Below are positions 1 to 12,500 of a stretch of 64,000 bases of DNA, piece by piece. The DNA comes from Branchiostoma belcheri (lineage: Eukaryota; Chordata; Leptocardii; Amphioxiformes; Branchiostomatidae), in assembly GCF_001625305.1 (NCBI RefSeq), contig NW_017804131.1, forward strand, positions 4,261,032 to 4,325,031. Reading direction: 5' to 3'. How positions within the stretch are numbered: the first letter of the stretch is position 1; each line of letters begins with the position of its first letter. Below the pieces are notes generated by a model that searched no databases, was not told the DNA's origin, and saw nothing but the letters and a program-made list of their open reading frames with translations. Both the position numbers and the translations under genes were made by a program.

Positions 1-3000
1 CACTGGTGGGATGACTGTCATAGCAGGGGCAAGGCCACCCTAGTTCAGATTATCATAACAGAACTGAGTTAGTACAATGTATTTTATTCAATAATAGAGC
101 AAATATATCAACTTATACATGTTAATTAGATTATACAATGTATCAATGACATCCATGTGTGCATGAAGTTTTGTCTGCTTCCACAAAAAATAAAAATGAA
201 TATTATCATACAAAGCTGCAGCAAAATGAGCAAATGTAAGCTGTAAATTGCCAAAAAAAATATTGTTTACTATATTTGCCTTTAATTTGCTATACCATGT
301 TTAGTCATTTGTTCAAAATTCATGACAACAAAGATTTCATAATGAAGGCTCCTTTTGCCAGACTTGTCAGAGGATGTCATCCATATAACCAAATCAACAA
401 GGCCTAAGGTGTTCTGACATGTAGGCTAATTGAATCAAACAACTGTTCATTTTACACAAAGAAAGAGGCCTAGAGCAGATGCTGTGGCTCATAACTAACA
501 GAAAGATCCTTTAGGCAGTTTTGGGGCTATCACTGTGAAGTATATTGCAAACAGGCCATACACAAAGTTTAAAAATCATCTTCAGTCTATGATACTTACC
601 CTGCCGCTGACATACTGAACCACCATGACTGGTTTGTCAGTTTCAATGACCGTCACACCATTGACATCCACGGACACAAATGATCCGGCACTGATCTGCC
701 CCATGCGCACACTGTCTTTGCTCCAGTCAGTGGGTTGGGATGCAATCACCCTGACTTTATCAGGACCCCCATCTGTAGAATAATGTCAGTTAGATTACAA
801 TTCAATATGCAGTAGGCTGACAAGGCTGCTGACTGACAATGATATCAAAATTTTATAAACAATAATCTATTGTAAATCATAATCTGTTAGAGCTGTGAAA
901 GCAAGTGTGAGTCTTAATCTGCTTGATAGATCCTGAATACAATATACTACAAAATGTGTAGATCAAAAACCTTGAACCACATGCATTCAACACCCCCATT
1001 AGTGACATGTTAGTACAGTAGTTAGCAGCCTTGCCTATGGGTTAAGAGTTCGAATCCCAGCTCACCGACACATCCACACTACTGGAAAGATGTGATCCAC
1101 TGTTCATTCTGCTAGTGCATGGAAAAGAGCTAGCTAAAGGGAATTTCCCTGGTACAATGAACCTGTAAATACATAGCGTCTGTCTTCTTTGTGGGAGATT
1201 AGCTCTTCAGTGACCTTAAACTGGATCAAGGTCACTTTCCTTTACACCAACCCCCACCCTCACTCAGGAATACTCACTCAAAGGTTTGACCACAAAGGTC
1301 TTCCCCCAGGTGTAGACAGGAGGCAGATACTCCACCAGGAATCCTGCATTTCCAGATCCCACCACGGCACCATTGGTACCACTCAGGACAGCTATCGGCT
1401 GGTCAGAGATGATCTGTCAACAAATAAACAAGACAACAACATGTCACGCTTCAGATATTGGAAGCCTAATCCTTACAAGTTTTCCTGGTGGGTCTAAAAC
1501 CTGAACAACACAAAACTAAGACTTGTACCAATTGATATGCTTTCTGATATAGTGGGAAAGCATTCTAAATTCCTACTGTAGCTTCTTCTTCTCTCTAACT
1601 TAATGTGTTTTAAACTTTTTTTCCTCTGCTGAAAAGTAGTAAAAATAATAAAAACTGGAAAAATAGGACCTGAAGTAAAGAATATGTTATGTGCTTAATA
1701 TGCATATATTTTCAGGCTTCGAAATTATGAAATAATGATGTCAAACTATACAAGGACTGCAGAGGATACAATTTAAACAGAATGTAACAGTAAGTTCAAA
1801 TTAATAAACTAACCCTTGTTCCAGTGAGATCCGTGGCTGATGTTGAAGCTACAAGCTGCACTGTCTCCATCCTGTGCAGCTCAAGTAGGATATCCTCTCC
1901 GCTACTGTACCTGCGGGATTCAGGGTGGTCCTGTGCACCCTGAAAATCCACGTCACCAGTCAGGGTGATCCTAACCATGGTACGGTCATGTACGCCAATG
2001 ATCACAACTCTAGATCTGGACCTGTCGGTGTTCCCTGTTAGAAAGTAACAATGAGAGAAAGATTTGTTGAACTCATGCCCGTAGCCAGGGGGGGTCGGAA
2101 GAACCCCCCCACAAGGCTCAAAGGTCCACTTTTTGGTCCACTTTTTATGTAAAGGTCTACTTTTTGGTCCAATTTTTATGTAAAGGTCGAAGATTTTTCA
2201 TGAAAAGATGGACTGGATTCATAGAAAAACTGCTTCCTTTGTCATTGAATAAAAAGTTTTCTCTGATTTTTTCTTGGAAATCCTCTCAAAAATGCACGAA
2301 ATGCCATTTTAGAAGGTTCATTTTTCAAAATTTTCCGGGGGACCATGCCCCGAACCCCCCCTAGGAATCTCGCGCCTACGGCGCTCGAGGTCCCCTCAAG
2401 CAGTGGGAAGAACCCCCCCATTCAAAATCCTGGTTACGGGCATGGAACTAAATACAGCAGAACTAAAGGCTGTCCTGCACATATATGATACACATTCAAG
2501 TATTCATCTCATTCTTACTAGTCTCCTATATTGGCCCTTGTTCCTTCATCAAATAGCTTGCCGGCAAACTTTTGCAAATGAGTAATAATAATATGATCTC
2601 TTCTTACATGCTGGAACAAACATTTCTAAAACATGTGCCTCGTGTCTTCAAAGTTTTAGTAATGAGCACTTCCAATGCAATGCTAGACAGAGCACATGTT
2701 TAAGTGGTGAGTTTAGGGGATGGATAATGTTTTAGATATTGTAAGTTGGCATGATATCTATATTCACTGTCTGACATTTGACAAGTAGTCAATGAGCTTT
2801 GATACATAATTCTTCAACGTTTGTACAATGTCATGTACCTTGGTAACTGGCCACGTAGTACTCTTTGCCCAGTACATCTGTGGGCAGTGCCATGTAACCA
2901 TCTCCACTGGTCATACCATACACCGTGATCTCATCATTGGACTTGATGAGCCGGCTGAGGAACTGCCCAGTCCTGCCTGATCTAAACACCTCGAGCTCTG

Positions 3001-4141
3001 ATGATCCAGTCAGTGTTTCCTCATGCACTAAATCAGCAGACTAGAAAAGAAGAAAAATGTTTGAAACCTCAGTCTTTAAAGCAATCCAGACACTTTTTAA
3101 GTCATTTACAAATTCTGAAAGCTTTCCTCATCACAATCATTACGTGGAGTATTTAGAACATTTTGGTTTCCTAAGGTATTGACAAAAAGTACACTTATGA
3201 TTAAAAAAACATGAAGTTTTCCTTTTAACCCTTCAGCTAGATTCTGTATCTGTATCAGTCTGTATTGGTATAGCCGGTATAACCACACTTCGGCATAACA
3301 CACCAGCTTTGCTGGCACGTGGCACAGAGGCAGTTAGCTATATTACACCGAATGATCTGTTACACCCAATCTTTGCACATTAAATTGCAGTTGGTTAAAG
3401 ATTTCTAGCTTAGACTTTCTAAATTATTTGCATATACCTACACTGAGTGTAATGTTGCTTTCAATTTGCTGATCGTTCAGTCTGAAGATCTGAACAGTGG
3501 TGTCCAGGTAGGATGTGGCTCGGATGAGTGCCTTATGGACACCTCCACTGCCATGTGGAAACGCCAGGAGAAATTCAGTCCCAGCATTGTCAGGCAAACG
3601 GTATCCTGCAAAAAAATATATTCAAAAAAATTAACCAATCTATGGGAGGCTTAAAAAATCTTCAAATAAGGGTCTGGGCTGGGTAAAACTGCAGAATTTT
3701 TTATTCATCCCAGAAATCCACTATCCAGCTCCACTATCATATAACATCTGTGTCCATAATATCACCAGGGTCCATAATATCGCCACCTTGAGAAACAGTG
3801 TGCTTAAAGATATTTTTACTGCAACATACTTTTGGTATGCACTCCTTCACATATCAAATGTAACATTACATACCTAGGGTATGTTACAGTAAAAATATCT
3901 TTAAGCACACTATTTCTCAAGGTGGCGATATTATGGACCCTGGTGATATTATGTTAAGTGTTAACTGTTCGAAGTTCTTTGAAAAATTGTACATTGCAAC
4001 ATAAGAAACAGCCTTACCTTGTCTTCCATCGGCCAGAGGAGACTCAAGCAGGCAGACCGCACAGAAGACCACCACACCCTTGAGGAAACTCAGCCAAAAC
4101 ATCTTCCCCAAAGTCTCCCGCTTAACTCCCCCCCTCGGCAT
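1..4141 (-). CDS. Secreted IgGFc-binding-protein-like protein, 5' part (3' end outside window)
   Basis: Seven minus-strand exons join in phase: 4141-4018, 3605-3442, 3040-2839, 2034-1814, 1413-1278, 772-600 and 39-1 (cut by the window edge). From the ATG at 4102 they give 340 residues; an in-frame ATG at 4141 would add 13. Residues from 4102 (MFWLSFLKGVVVFCAVCLL) form a clear signal peptide. The rest matches the N-terminal domain of IgGFc-binding proteins: GTEFLLAFPHG early in exon 2, ITVYGMTSGDGYMALPTDVL and EYYVASYQG in exon 3, SGNAGFLVEYLPPVYTWGK in exon 5, ETDKPVMVVQYVSG in exon 6 and PAMTVIPPV at the edge. Family members are secreted mucus or plasma proteins; the vertebrate FCGBP continues into von Willebrand D repeats, so any such repeats would lie to the left. 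Introns 2 to 4 hold transposon fragments. The family call is firm; orthology to FCGBP is not shown, since amphioxus has many proteins with this domain. Confidence 0.85.
120..407. mobile_element. Eroded Harbinger-like short inverted-repeat element
   Basis: The right end (about 370-404) has GATGTCATCCATATAACC followed by CAAATCAACAAGGCC and TAA, matching the right end of the better copy at 63280-63674. The left part (about 150-250) shares the 'acatccatgtgtgcatgaa' and AAAATGAGC motifs of that copy. The left terminus is too eroded to place. It lies in the intron between the last two visible exons of the IgGFc-binding-like gene. Confidence 0.5.
1009..1180 (+). repeat. tRNA-like SINE fragment
   Basis: A pol III B-box-like GTTCGAATCCC at 1048 is preceded by a TTAGCAGCC stretch that resembles an A box. 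It is followed by an unrelated tail. It does not fold into a full tRNA cloverleaf, so it is read as the head of a tRNA-derived SINE, not as a tRNA gene. Confidence 0.4.
2074..2444. mobile_element. Non-autonomous DNA transposon with 16-bp TIRs and 5-bp target duplication
   Basis: The left end CATGCCCGTAGCCAGG (2074-2089) is inverted at the right end (CCTGGTTACGGGCATG, 2429-2444) with one mismatch. The element is flanked by GAACT at 2069-2073 and 2445-2449. Inside are two AAGAACCCCCCC runs near the ends and a tandemly repeated 'ggtccactttttggtcc' type unit. No coding capacity for a transposase was seen. It lies in the intron between exons 3 and 4 of the IgGFc-binding-like gene. The superfamily is not assigned. 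Confidence 0.75.
3741..3953. mobile_element. Palindromic MITE, copy 1
   Basis: Nearly the whole element is one long inverted repeat. The left arm runs from TGTCCATAATATCACCAGGG through CCACCTTGAGAAACAG and ATATTTTTACTG; the right arm is its reverse complement, ending at GGTGATATTATG. The arms are about 90 bases around a short centre. The right end lacks the outer 16 or so bases seen in the intact copy at 10618-10848. It sits in the first intron of the IgGFc-binding-like gene. Confidence 0.85.
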
Positions 4142-6550
4142 CTTCAAGTCCCTTGCTATCTTATAACAGTATAACTTTCCCCTTCACAACAGAAGAGAGG
4201 GTTTGCTCAAAAGATGCACATATTTTCCACTGCCGGCCGTTTCTTTCTCGGTGGCGCACTTTGGTGAAGTCTTGTGTCTGATGGAATTTCTATGACGTTT
4301 CAGGCAACTTATTATGCACCTACCAATGAAAAACCATGTGATACTCCATGCACTGGTAAGATATTAGAACGAATGTTACTGGGACCCTCTTGAATGACTA
4401 GATAGGTGCAAGTTAAGTGTACCTAGTTGCCATGGTGATACAAGGATGGGTGAACAAACAGGATCTTTAGGTCCACCTCATTAATATTTCAGATCCCTGC
4501 TATTGTCCCGATTCCCATTAGACTGATTAGAGACCTTCATAGTGATTAGCTAGTACTCATAACTATTGTTAGCATTTTTGTCAGTCTGTTACAAAAATGT
4601 TATTTTTCCGGCATGCCACATTCCCAAAACATACTGTACACACAAAAAATTTCTTGCAACACTTTAAAAAATTTTTGAAGTTTTTCTTAGTTCTGCACAC
4701 AAAAAAATTATAGAGCCTTGAAAATTTTTTCAGAGTGGAAGTGATCATGAGACTAGTTGCAATGATGAATAATTAATACATCATCATAGCATGGCATGAA
4801 ATATTTAAGCCACAGACACAAAGGGAGCTTTATGCATGCTGCTCACTTGGAAAGTGCTTGAGAAAATTGGGATGATTAAAAGGAAGGTGTTTTGTGGCAA
4901 GAAAGTAGTCTGGGACAGGCGTTTAAGGGCTGTAGAATTTCAGTAGGACAAAAAAGGGACCGAAGGACAACCTGCCAATATTTTGAGGAAAAGTAGTAAG
5001 TAAGATGTGTAGTAAAATGTATGCATTAAAGTTGTCACAAAACCAGGCATGTAATAAAAACATTAGGTTCTGTTATAGTAATAGATGTTTGGTTTGAGGC
5101 TAGCCAAACAGGACAATAACCTAATTCTTTTCCTGACTTGAGTATGACTTGAATGGGACAGTCAGACTCAGACATTTGTAATTTGGTGTGGGATTATACC
5201 ATTGTTGTTGCAGGTGTCTTTTGTGAGGAAAGGTTTTTGTGATGCTACATACAAGACAGGAAGAATTTTAGATGTGAGCTAGGGTAGAAATATGGGGGAA
5301 TGTAGTACATTTACCAAGGTCAAGAAATATTACTACACAACACATTTGACAGGATTTAGGGCAAATCGAGATAAACAAATAAGTATGAAATCAAGGTGTA
5401 TTTTATTTATTTCAATATGAATTATTACATTATTTGGTATGCATAGAAGAAAACTATTTCTCCTTATCTAAAGTTATCCTTGCACATTTGGTAGTAGGAA
5501 TATAAGACTCTGTTGGAGTATAGCTCATATTGCTAATACAATAGAGTATTAGTAGTTGTTCTATTGTGTTCAGTTGGTACCTACAATTAATATTACCTCT
5601 ATTGCAACATTTTAACATTGTTTCCACGTGATATATTTAGGATTCAAAATCATACCAAACTTATTGCAACAGGTATTCCACATGATTACAGCTCTGGATT
5701 GCACCACCAGTTCTTGATTTTTGCCACAGTCACTTACTTATAAATGTAACTACTGTAGCTGGTCTGACAACTTTTGCTTCATACCCTGAAAAAGTCCCAT
5801 CCACACCTCTTAGAGGGCACTACTGGGGACAACATTACAAATGTAGCTTGTTCCTTGTAACCTGAATCTCAATGCTCTACTCTCACTACCTTTGGAAATA
5901 ACACTGTACAAAACATTGTTAACATATGTAAAGAAAATGTTTTTCAGTCTAGCTTTCAAAGAAGCCTTGCACTGGCAAGATCGGCAATGGATGAAGAACG
6001 TTTTTTGTGCTATCTTGACTCATTCTTGACTTTCACTGCAGTTGTTCCCTCCCAGAGAAGAGACTAGAAGTCACTTCTGAAACATAAGGCCAAACATTTG
6101 AGTAATTAAGGCTGTTACTGTTCAAAATGACAACTTCAAAGGGCTGATCCGAAGTCTTTTTTTAGAAAAAGATGGGTAGGAGGTGCAATGAACAATTTAC
6201 TCCATTCCCAATTCCAATCATTTGCTCACTGCCATGACAGATTATTCTATAACCAAAAGCTGCAAAATTGCTGAACATTCAAAAGTGTACATTCAAACAA
6301 TGTACAAATATGTTGTAACAATTAAATATTTTCTGCCTTGCATAGATCAAACCGATAGGTACCAGTAAGACTAATGTTTCAATGATTCCAGATTTAACAC
6401 CACTTAATGCAACTAATATTAGAAATACTAGTTACAAGTACTAAACTCTAAATGCAGCTATGACAACAATTGCAAATGACAGACAGTATCGGGCAGGGTA
6501 CTTAAAAGCTGTATCATTTTAAAAGCTTGAAAATAGAAAACAGGCCTTAC
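4142..6550. other. Gap between two minus-strand genes
   Basis: This stretch lies between the start of the IgGFc-binding-like gene and the last assigned exon of the channel-like gene. No supported coding exon was found, apart from a possible terminal exon of the channel-like gene at 5971-5949. That candidate has a reasonable minus-strand acceptor before 5971 and reads VQGFFES then stop in the required phase. The rest is AT-rich non-coding sequence, presumably holding the 3' UTR of the upstream gene and the promoter of the downstream gene. Confidence 0.4.
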
Positions 6551-9500
6551 CACGTGCATATGATGTGGCCAGACTATGGCTGCGAGGTCTCCCCACCCTG
6601 TCCAGTTCTCCGGTCAGTGCCACAGAGTCCACCTGTAGATCCATGATGACAGGACTGTGACCAGTGGGCATGCCTGATGCCATGGTGAAGATGGATGCAA
6701 AATACACAAAACTCAGCAGCATCTAAGGGGAGAGACAAGAAAATCATTGAGAAAATAATTATTTGTGGTAGCTGCTATTCCTTTTTAAGTCGATGAAGGT
6801 AGTAAGATATGACACAAACAGTTACTCAAGCAACTGAATATGATTTCAGCCATTTATTTCCAAAATCATATCCAGTAACTGTTGCTCGAATAAGTAACTG
6901 TTTTTTTTTTGCGTACTCCTTTTTAGATTCGGTACTAAATATTCCGAGCTTATTAGCTGAAAGCTTAGTTAATTGTTTACTGACCTGAACGCTGACCAAC
7001 AGGTAGTTGAACCACTCCAATGGAACAATGTCACTGGCACCTGTGATAAAAAAAGGCAGGTACATTGTAGTGTATGGACAACATGTACCAAATCAATCAA
7101 TTTTGTACAATGTCATGTACTACTCAAGCTGTACCATTTCCAAGCTGTACCATTTTCATTCACCAAACCAGATTTCTCTTGCTTGAGAAGTTGCATGTTT
7201 GGATGTGATTGTACATTTACAAAGTGGGAACATAATCTGACTTACCACAGAGAGTTCCAGTGGACATGGAGAAGAAGAACATCTTGATGAAGAGAACCAC
7301 CACCAGTTCTGGTGTTTGGGCATCGTCATCATGGACAGCTCTCCAACTCTTGGGCTGAATAAAGACAAAATATGTTTACATGTTTATAAAATTAATCTAA
7401 AAAAAAAAGACACAGAACTTCAAACAGTAGCGAAATTTCAAAGAATGAGGAAAATGGGTCATGTTCACGGAACTTTTTTGTACCATGTAATGTGTAAAAA
7501 AATGTGTGTGTAGTTTTAGCACAGGCGCTAGGCCACCGAGTTTTTGTTGAGATCTAACAATACATGTAACGTTACATTGTTTTGTAAACCATTAAATAAA
7601 ATCCTTATTATCATGAAAGTTCATCTGTGTTGGTAGTAATCATAGTAAAACGTTAAACTTTATTCCAACACACTATTTACAGTGTAATAAAATCCTTATT
7701 ATTGTTTCGCGCATGTTAGAACATACACTGTGTCTCAACAACATATACTCATTCAGCCCGTTGCCATCACAATACAGTGGTCCGTTGAAATATTCCCAAA
7801 AATCATACAGTCACATAACACATAACACCGTGAACACGGCCCGTTAAAAGGTTCCCGAGAATCATACGTACACTGAACACGGTCACAAACTGATGAGGAT
7901 TCCAAAGAACCATACGAACAGATACCGAAGTCTCCCGAAGATTGCCGAGAGCCGAACAGCGACTTCCGAACGCTTCATCTTGGTTAGGTACTTAGTACTA
8001 GTATACACTAGGTGCGAAATGCCATTTCAAAAGACCCTATTTTCTGCGAAATGCCATAAGGAAAATAAAAGTCTTGATACTATCTATAATCAAGGGGTAA
8101 CTAAGTAGCCATGTAAACTTTTTGGGGGTATGATACCATATTTTAAAGAAGATATGAAGCATTTTGTAAAGTCCAATTTCCGGCGAACTGCGTTACCAGG
8201 TCGCTGCTGTACAGGTCAATGACATCATCGCTAGCCAATCAGACGCACGATAGGCCCACATTTCCCGCGCGGTTCTAAAATGTAAACGCACACAACTGGC
8301 TACATCACCCGACAAGAGTCTTGACATGCTATGTGTAAATGTACTCTAAACACGTCCACAAACCCCACCGACATGTTTTCAGTTCTACATATGTTTCCCA
8401 GGCATGAGATTTGGAAAGTGTAGTTGTGCCCAATATCTCTAAAATGTACTATATCGTTGTTTTCTGAGTCTGGGGAGGCAGGGACTTCACACCGAACGTG
8501 ATTCTAAGTCACATTTTTGCTGCCACCCCAGTTGGTAACGCAGTTCACGGGTAGGTGTTTCCTACCCTGTCATCTTTTTGAAGTTATCACCGCTAGCGCT
8601 AGCCCCGGCTTGGGGTTCTATCGAGTCGAGCAGCGGTTTTGCGAACGCATTCGAGTTTGCGAAACCTGTTCTATTCCCGTCGGCCTTTGCGCTACCCTGA
8701 ACGCCAATGTAACAGCTGAGTAATGAGTGTGCTTTTTATTGTATGATTCAGCGGACCAAGTACCCAGCAGTATGTATTATATATGTATGGTTCATTGTAC
8801 AGAGAATTCTAGGGAAATTTTTCAACGGACCGTGTTCACGGTGTTATGCGATGAGTGTATGATTCTCGGGAATCTTTCGACGGACAGTGTTCACGGTGTT
8901 ATGTGTTGAGTTCATGACTCTTCGGATCCTTTCAACGGACCGTGTTCATAGTGTTTGTGTTCAGTGTATGATTATCGGGAATCTTAAGCTTGTACGGAGT
9001 GCACAGTATACGAGTGTTCATAAAACAAAGCAACAGCGATCTCAACAAAAACTCGGTGGCCTATCGCCCATGGTTTTAGTAGACTTTGAATAATATAAAT
9101 GTTATCTTGATATATTTTGTCTAAATAATATTGAATAAAGAACGGTTTAAACAATCTTCAAACTTAATCTTCACAGTAGCGGGAGAGGGAAATAGGGGCA
9201 AAAGACTAATACTAATGATTCGATAACAGTAATGATATTAAGTTCACAGTACAAAAGTGACCGTGAGAATGGTGGAAAAAAAAGTACCAAGAAAGTGATT
9301 AGGAATTACAATATTTTTGCAAAATTTCATCTTGAATAAACATTATAACTTTGGAATAGTTTGGAATAACTCCAGTATTACTGTTGATAGTAAGCCTATT
9401 TTTATAACTGCTTTGTTTAATAGAAATATAATTTTTGTAAATGACTTGTTAGGTACAGATGGAAACTTTATGTCGTATGCTGAATTTTGTGAACTGTATC

Positions 9501-12500
9501 CAAATAGTTGTGAACAATTTCGATATCAACAACTTATATCTGCAATACCTAAAAGATGGAAAACTTTACTTACTAGTAATCATTTAAAAGAGCTTGTATG
9601 TTTACCATTACAAAAAAATTATATGTGGTTAAAAAATACTAAAATTAATAAGTTTTTGTATAATTTCTTTCTGGCTAATACAAATGATGTTATAATTGCC
9701 CATAAAGTAAGGTTATCATGGTTTTATTATTTTGATAGGCCCATACCATGGCGAGAAGTATTTATAACATTAACTAAATGTACTATAGACCCTAACGCCC
9801 GATATTTTCAGTACCGTTTACTTTATAGATTTTTACCATGTAACAAAGTATTACAAACTTGGAATTTAATCGAATCCAGTACCTGTTCCTTCTGCCATAG
9901 TGATGAAGAATCTTACATACATATCTTCTGGGAATGTCCTCATGTGATAGCTTTTTGGAATAACGTAACAAAATTGGTTAAAACAAGAAATTCGTGCAAA
10001 TTTAGAATTAAATTCTTTTGTAGTTATGTTTGGGGATATTTCTACAAATGCATCCCCTTTAAATAATATCATTATATTATTAGGTAAGATTTTCATTTTC
10101 CGATCCCGACATTTTAAGACTTTAAACTTCCAGTCTTTGAAAATATTAACATCTGTCTTTCAAAAGACAGAAGGTCTTATTGCATCTCGGAGGGGAAAGC
10201 TGGAGAAGCATCGGGGTAAGTGGGGAACTCTGTGTTCATTATAATTTCTGTTATTGTTATTATGTCATTGTTAAGATTATTTTCATTTCGTCAAGCTCGA
10301 AAGTAATGGCTTTATGGGAGGCTTTTCCGTTCTTTATGTTATTTTCTATTTACAAGCCGTCTTGGCTTTTCAGTTTACTTTTGTATTATTTACAGTTATT
10401 TTGTTGAAATAAAAAAAAAAAAAACAACATTATAACTTTCTTGCATGACCCACCTCCAGCCTGTAGATGCAAGTGTACAGCCCAGCAAACAGCAGCACTG
10501 TGGACAGGTAAGACTGGCCCAGGAACGAGGCGCTGGCTTTGTGTTCATACAGCTGCTGAGTCAGCTTCACTGCAAAAATTACACAAAACTTCCCGCCTCA
10601 ATCACTACAATCCTGACATGTAACATCCGTGTCCATAATATCACCAGGGTCCATAATATCGCCACCTTCGAAACAGTGTGCTTAACGATATTTTTACTGC
10701 AACATACTTTTGGTATGTACTCCTGCACACATCAAATGTACATACCTAGGGTACATTGTATGTTGCAGTAAAAATATCTTTAAGCACACTATTTTTCAAG
10801 GTGGCAATATTATGGACCCTGGTGATATTATGGACATGGATGTTACATCCTGACTAATGAGTACATACATTTTGTATACCTAGATATCAAAATAATCATT
10901 AAACTTTACTTACAATTGATGAGCACACAAATAGGACTTAATTTGAATGGGACTTTCACTAGGGCTGCAATTTTACTTCTACAAATATTCATTAGCAGTC
11001 ATGTAAGTAATGTAAATATCTGAATGAAAATGTTTGCCAAGTAGGGTTTTCTTTAACTTTGAATATACTGGACAAAAAGACCCTGCCCCACCAATATCCA
11101 CCAGTATAGCCTACCTGATGTATATATGACAAGGACCAGGTTCACCAACTGGAAGGTAATCATAATAACTATTCCCTGCAAAAAAATACATCATAACACA
11201 GATTATCAAATACTACTATAATAAACAACCACCATGGTTACTAGTAGCCACAGTTTTACTGAATTAACAATTGAAAAAGGGTGCTTTTGAAAACATAAAA
11301 CAAGTCAGTACAGTCAGTACTACATCTTTGCTATCACAGTGTGCATGTGCATTACATTTGTACACCTTGTCCATCTTTAACAAAGAACATATCATAATAA
11401 ATCAACTCACAGCAATGAAGATGTCATTGTTCTCAGCAGGATGTGCCAAGTCAATAAGGGACAGAATCCCAACATACAGGGACTGGAGAAACAACATAAA
11501 TCAATGATACCGTCATAATAACATTGAAATATCTGAGGATTGATACATACATGTATACTGGTAACTATTGTTGTTAATTCATTATTTTACATAGGAGAAC
11601 ATCATGAGCATGTATTGTTCAAAAGATGATACTTTTATTAATATCCATATTTGGTGTAGATCCTGTTTGACACATTACAAATGCATTACTACTAAAATGA
11701 ATAATATTACAAATACATGTACATTAGCCAGTAGCATTTACTTGGGGTTCCAAAATGACCTCCATGAAAATTTTGATCAGGTTGGTAAGTCACTGAATAA
11801 AGAGACTCTTTTTACACAACCAAGAGGTTTATTCAACATATGTTTTGATGACCGTCTGTCACCTTCCTGAAGGCAATTCTTTATTTGGTTCCACAACTAA
11901 CTACTTCAGGATTTGATTCAGAAGCAAGAATGCAACACTAGCTATGAAATGTCATATATCTACAAAATATCTAGCCTGTGAAACCCAAGCTCCCTACATA
12001 GTCCGCCACCCAAGGCGGACTAACTAGGGAGCCGGCGAAAAGCGAGGTTCAGTCAGGCTACAAAATGTCTACCTGCCACAGAAGTGTGATGATGAGTAGG
12101 TGTTTTGTGATCCTTTCGATACACGGCGAGGACCACTTGGTCCACCATGCCACGATCTGTGAGCTGGAGCTCTCTGAGCACGTCCGTGACGGATTGCTTC
12201 CGCTCTGAAAGGTCACGCCATGCTGACTGGTCAGTCTGTGTCTCAGGGTGGTCAGCGTCCGGTCCAGGTGGTTCACCAGACCTTTGAGTTCCTCTAGCTC
12301 TGATTGGTTAAAGGATGGCACACTGCCACTGGAATGATAAAAAATTTCAGTGTACTATATACATGTGGTTCACTAGACCTATATGGCAGTCACTGCCACT
12401 GGAATGATAAAAACTTTTAATGACAAAAGTTAATGACAAAAGTTTGACCAACGAAAACTCTGTGACCTACATGACTGACATCCATGTGATTAACAAGACC

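Noticed and set aside
1020..1075. Possible tRNA gene with GTTCGAATCCC
   Set aside because: The acceptor stem and anticodon arm do not pair; it reads as a SINE head.
6973..7287. 104-codon plus-strand frame
   Set aside because: It runs antisense over two exons of the channel-like gene and across their intron.
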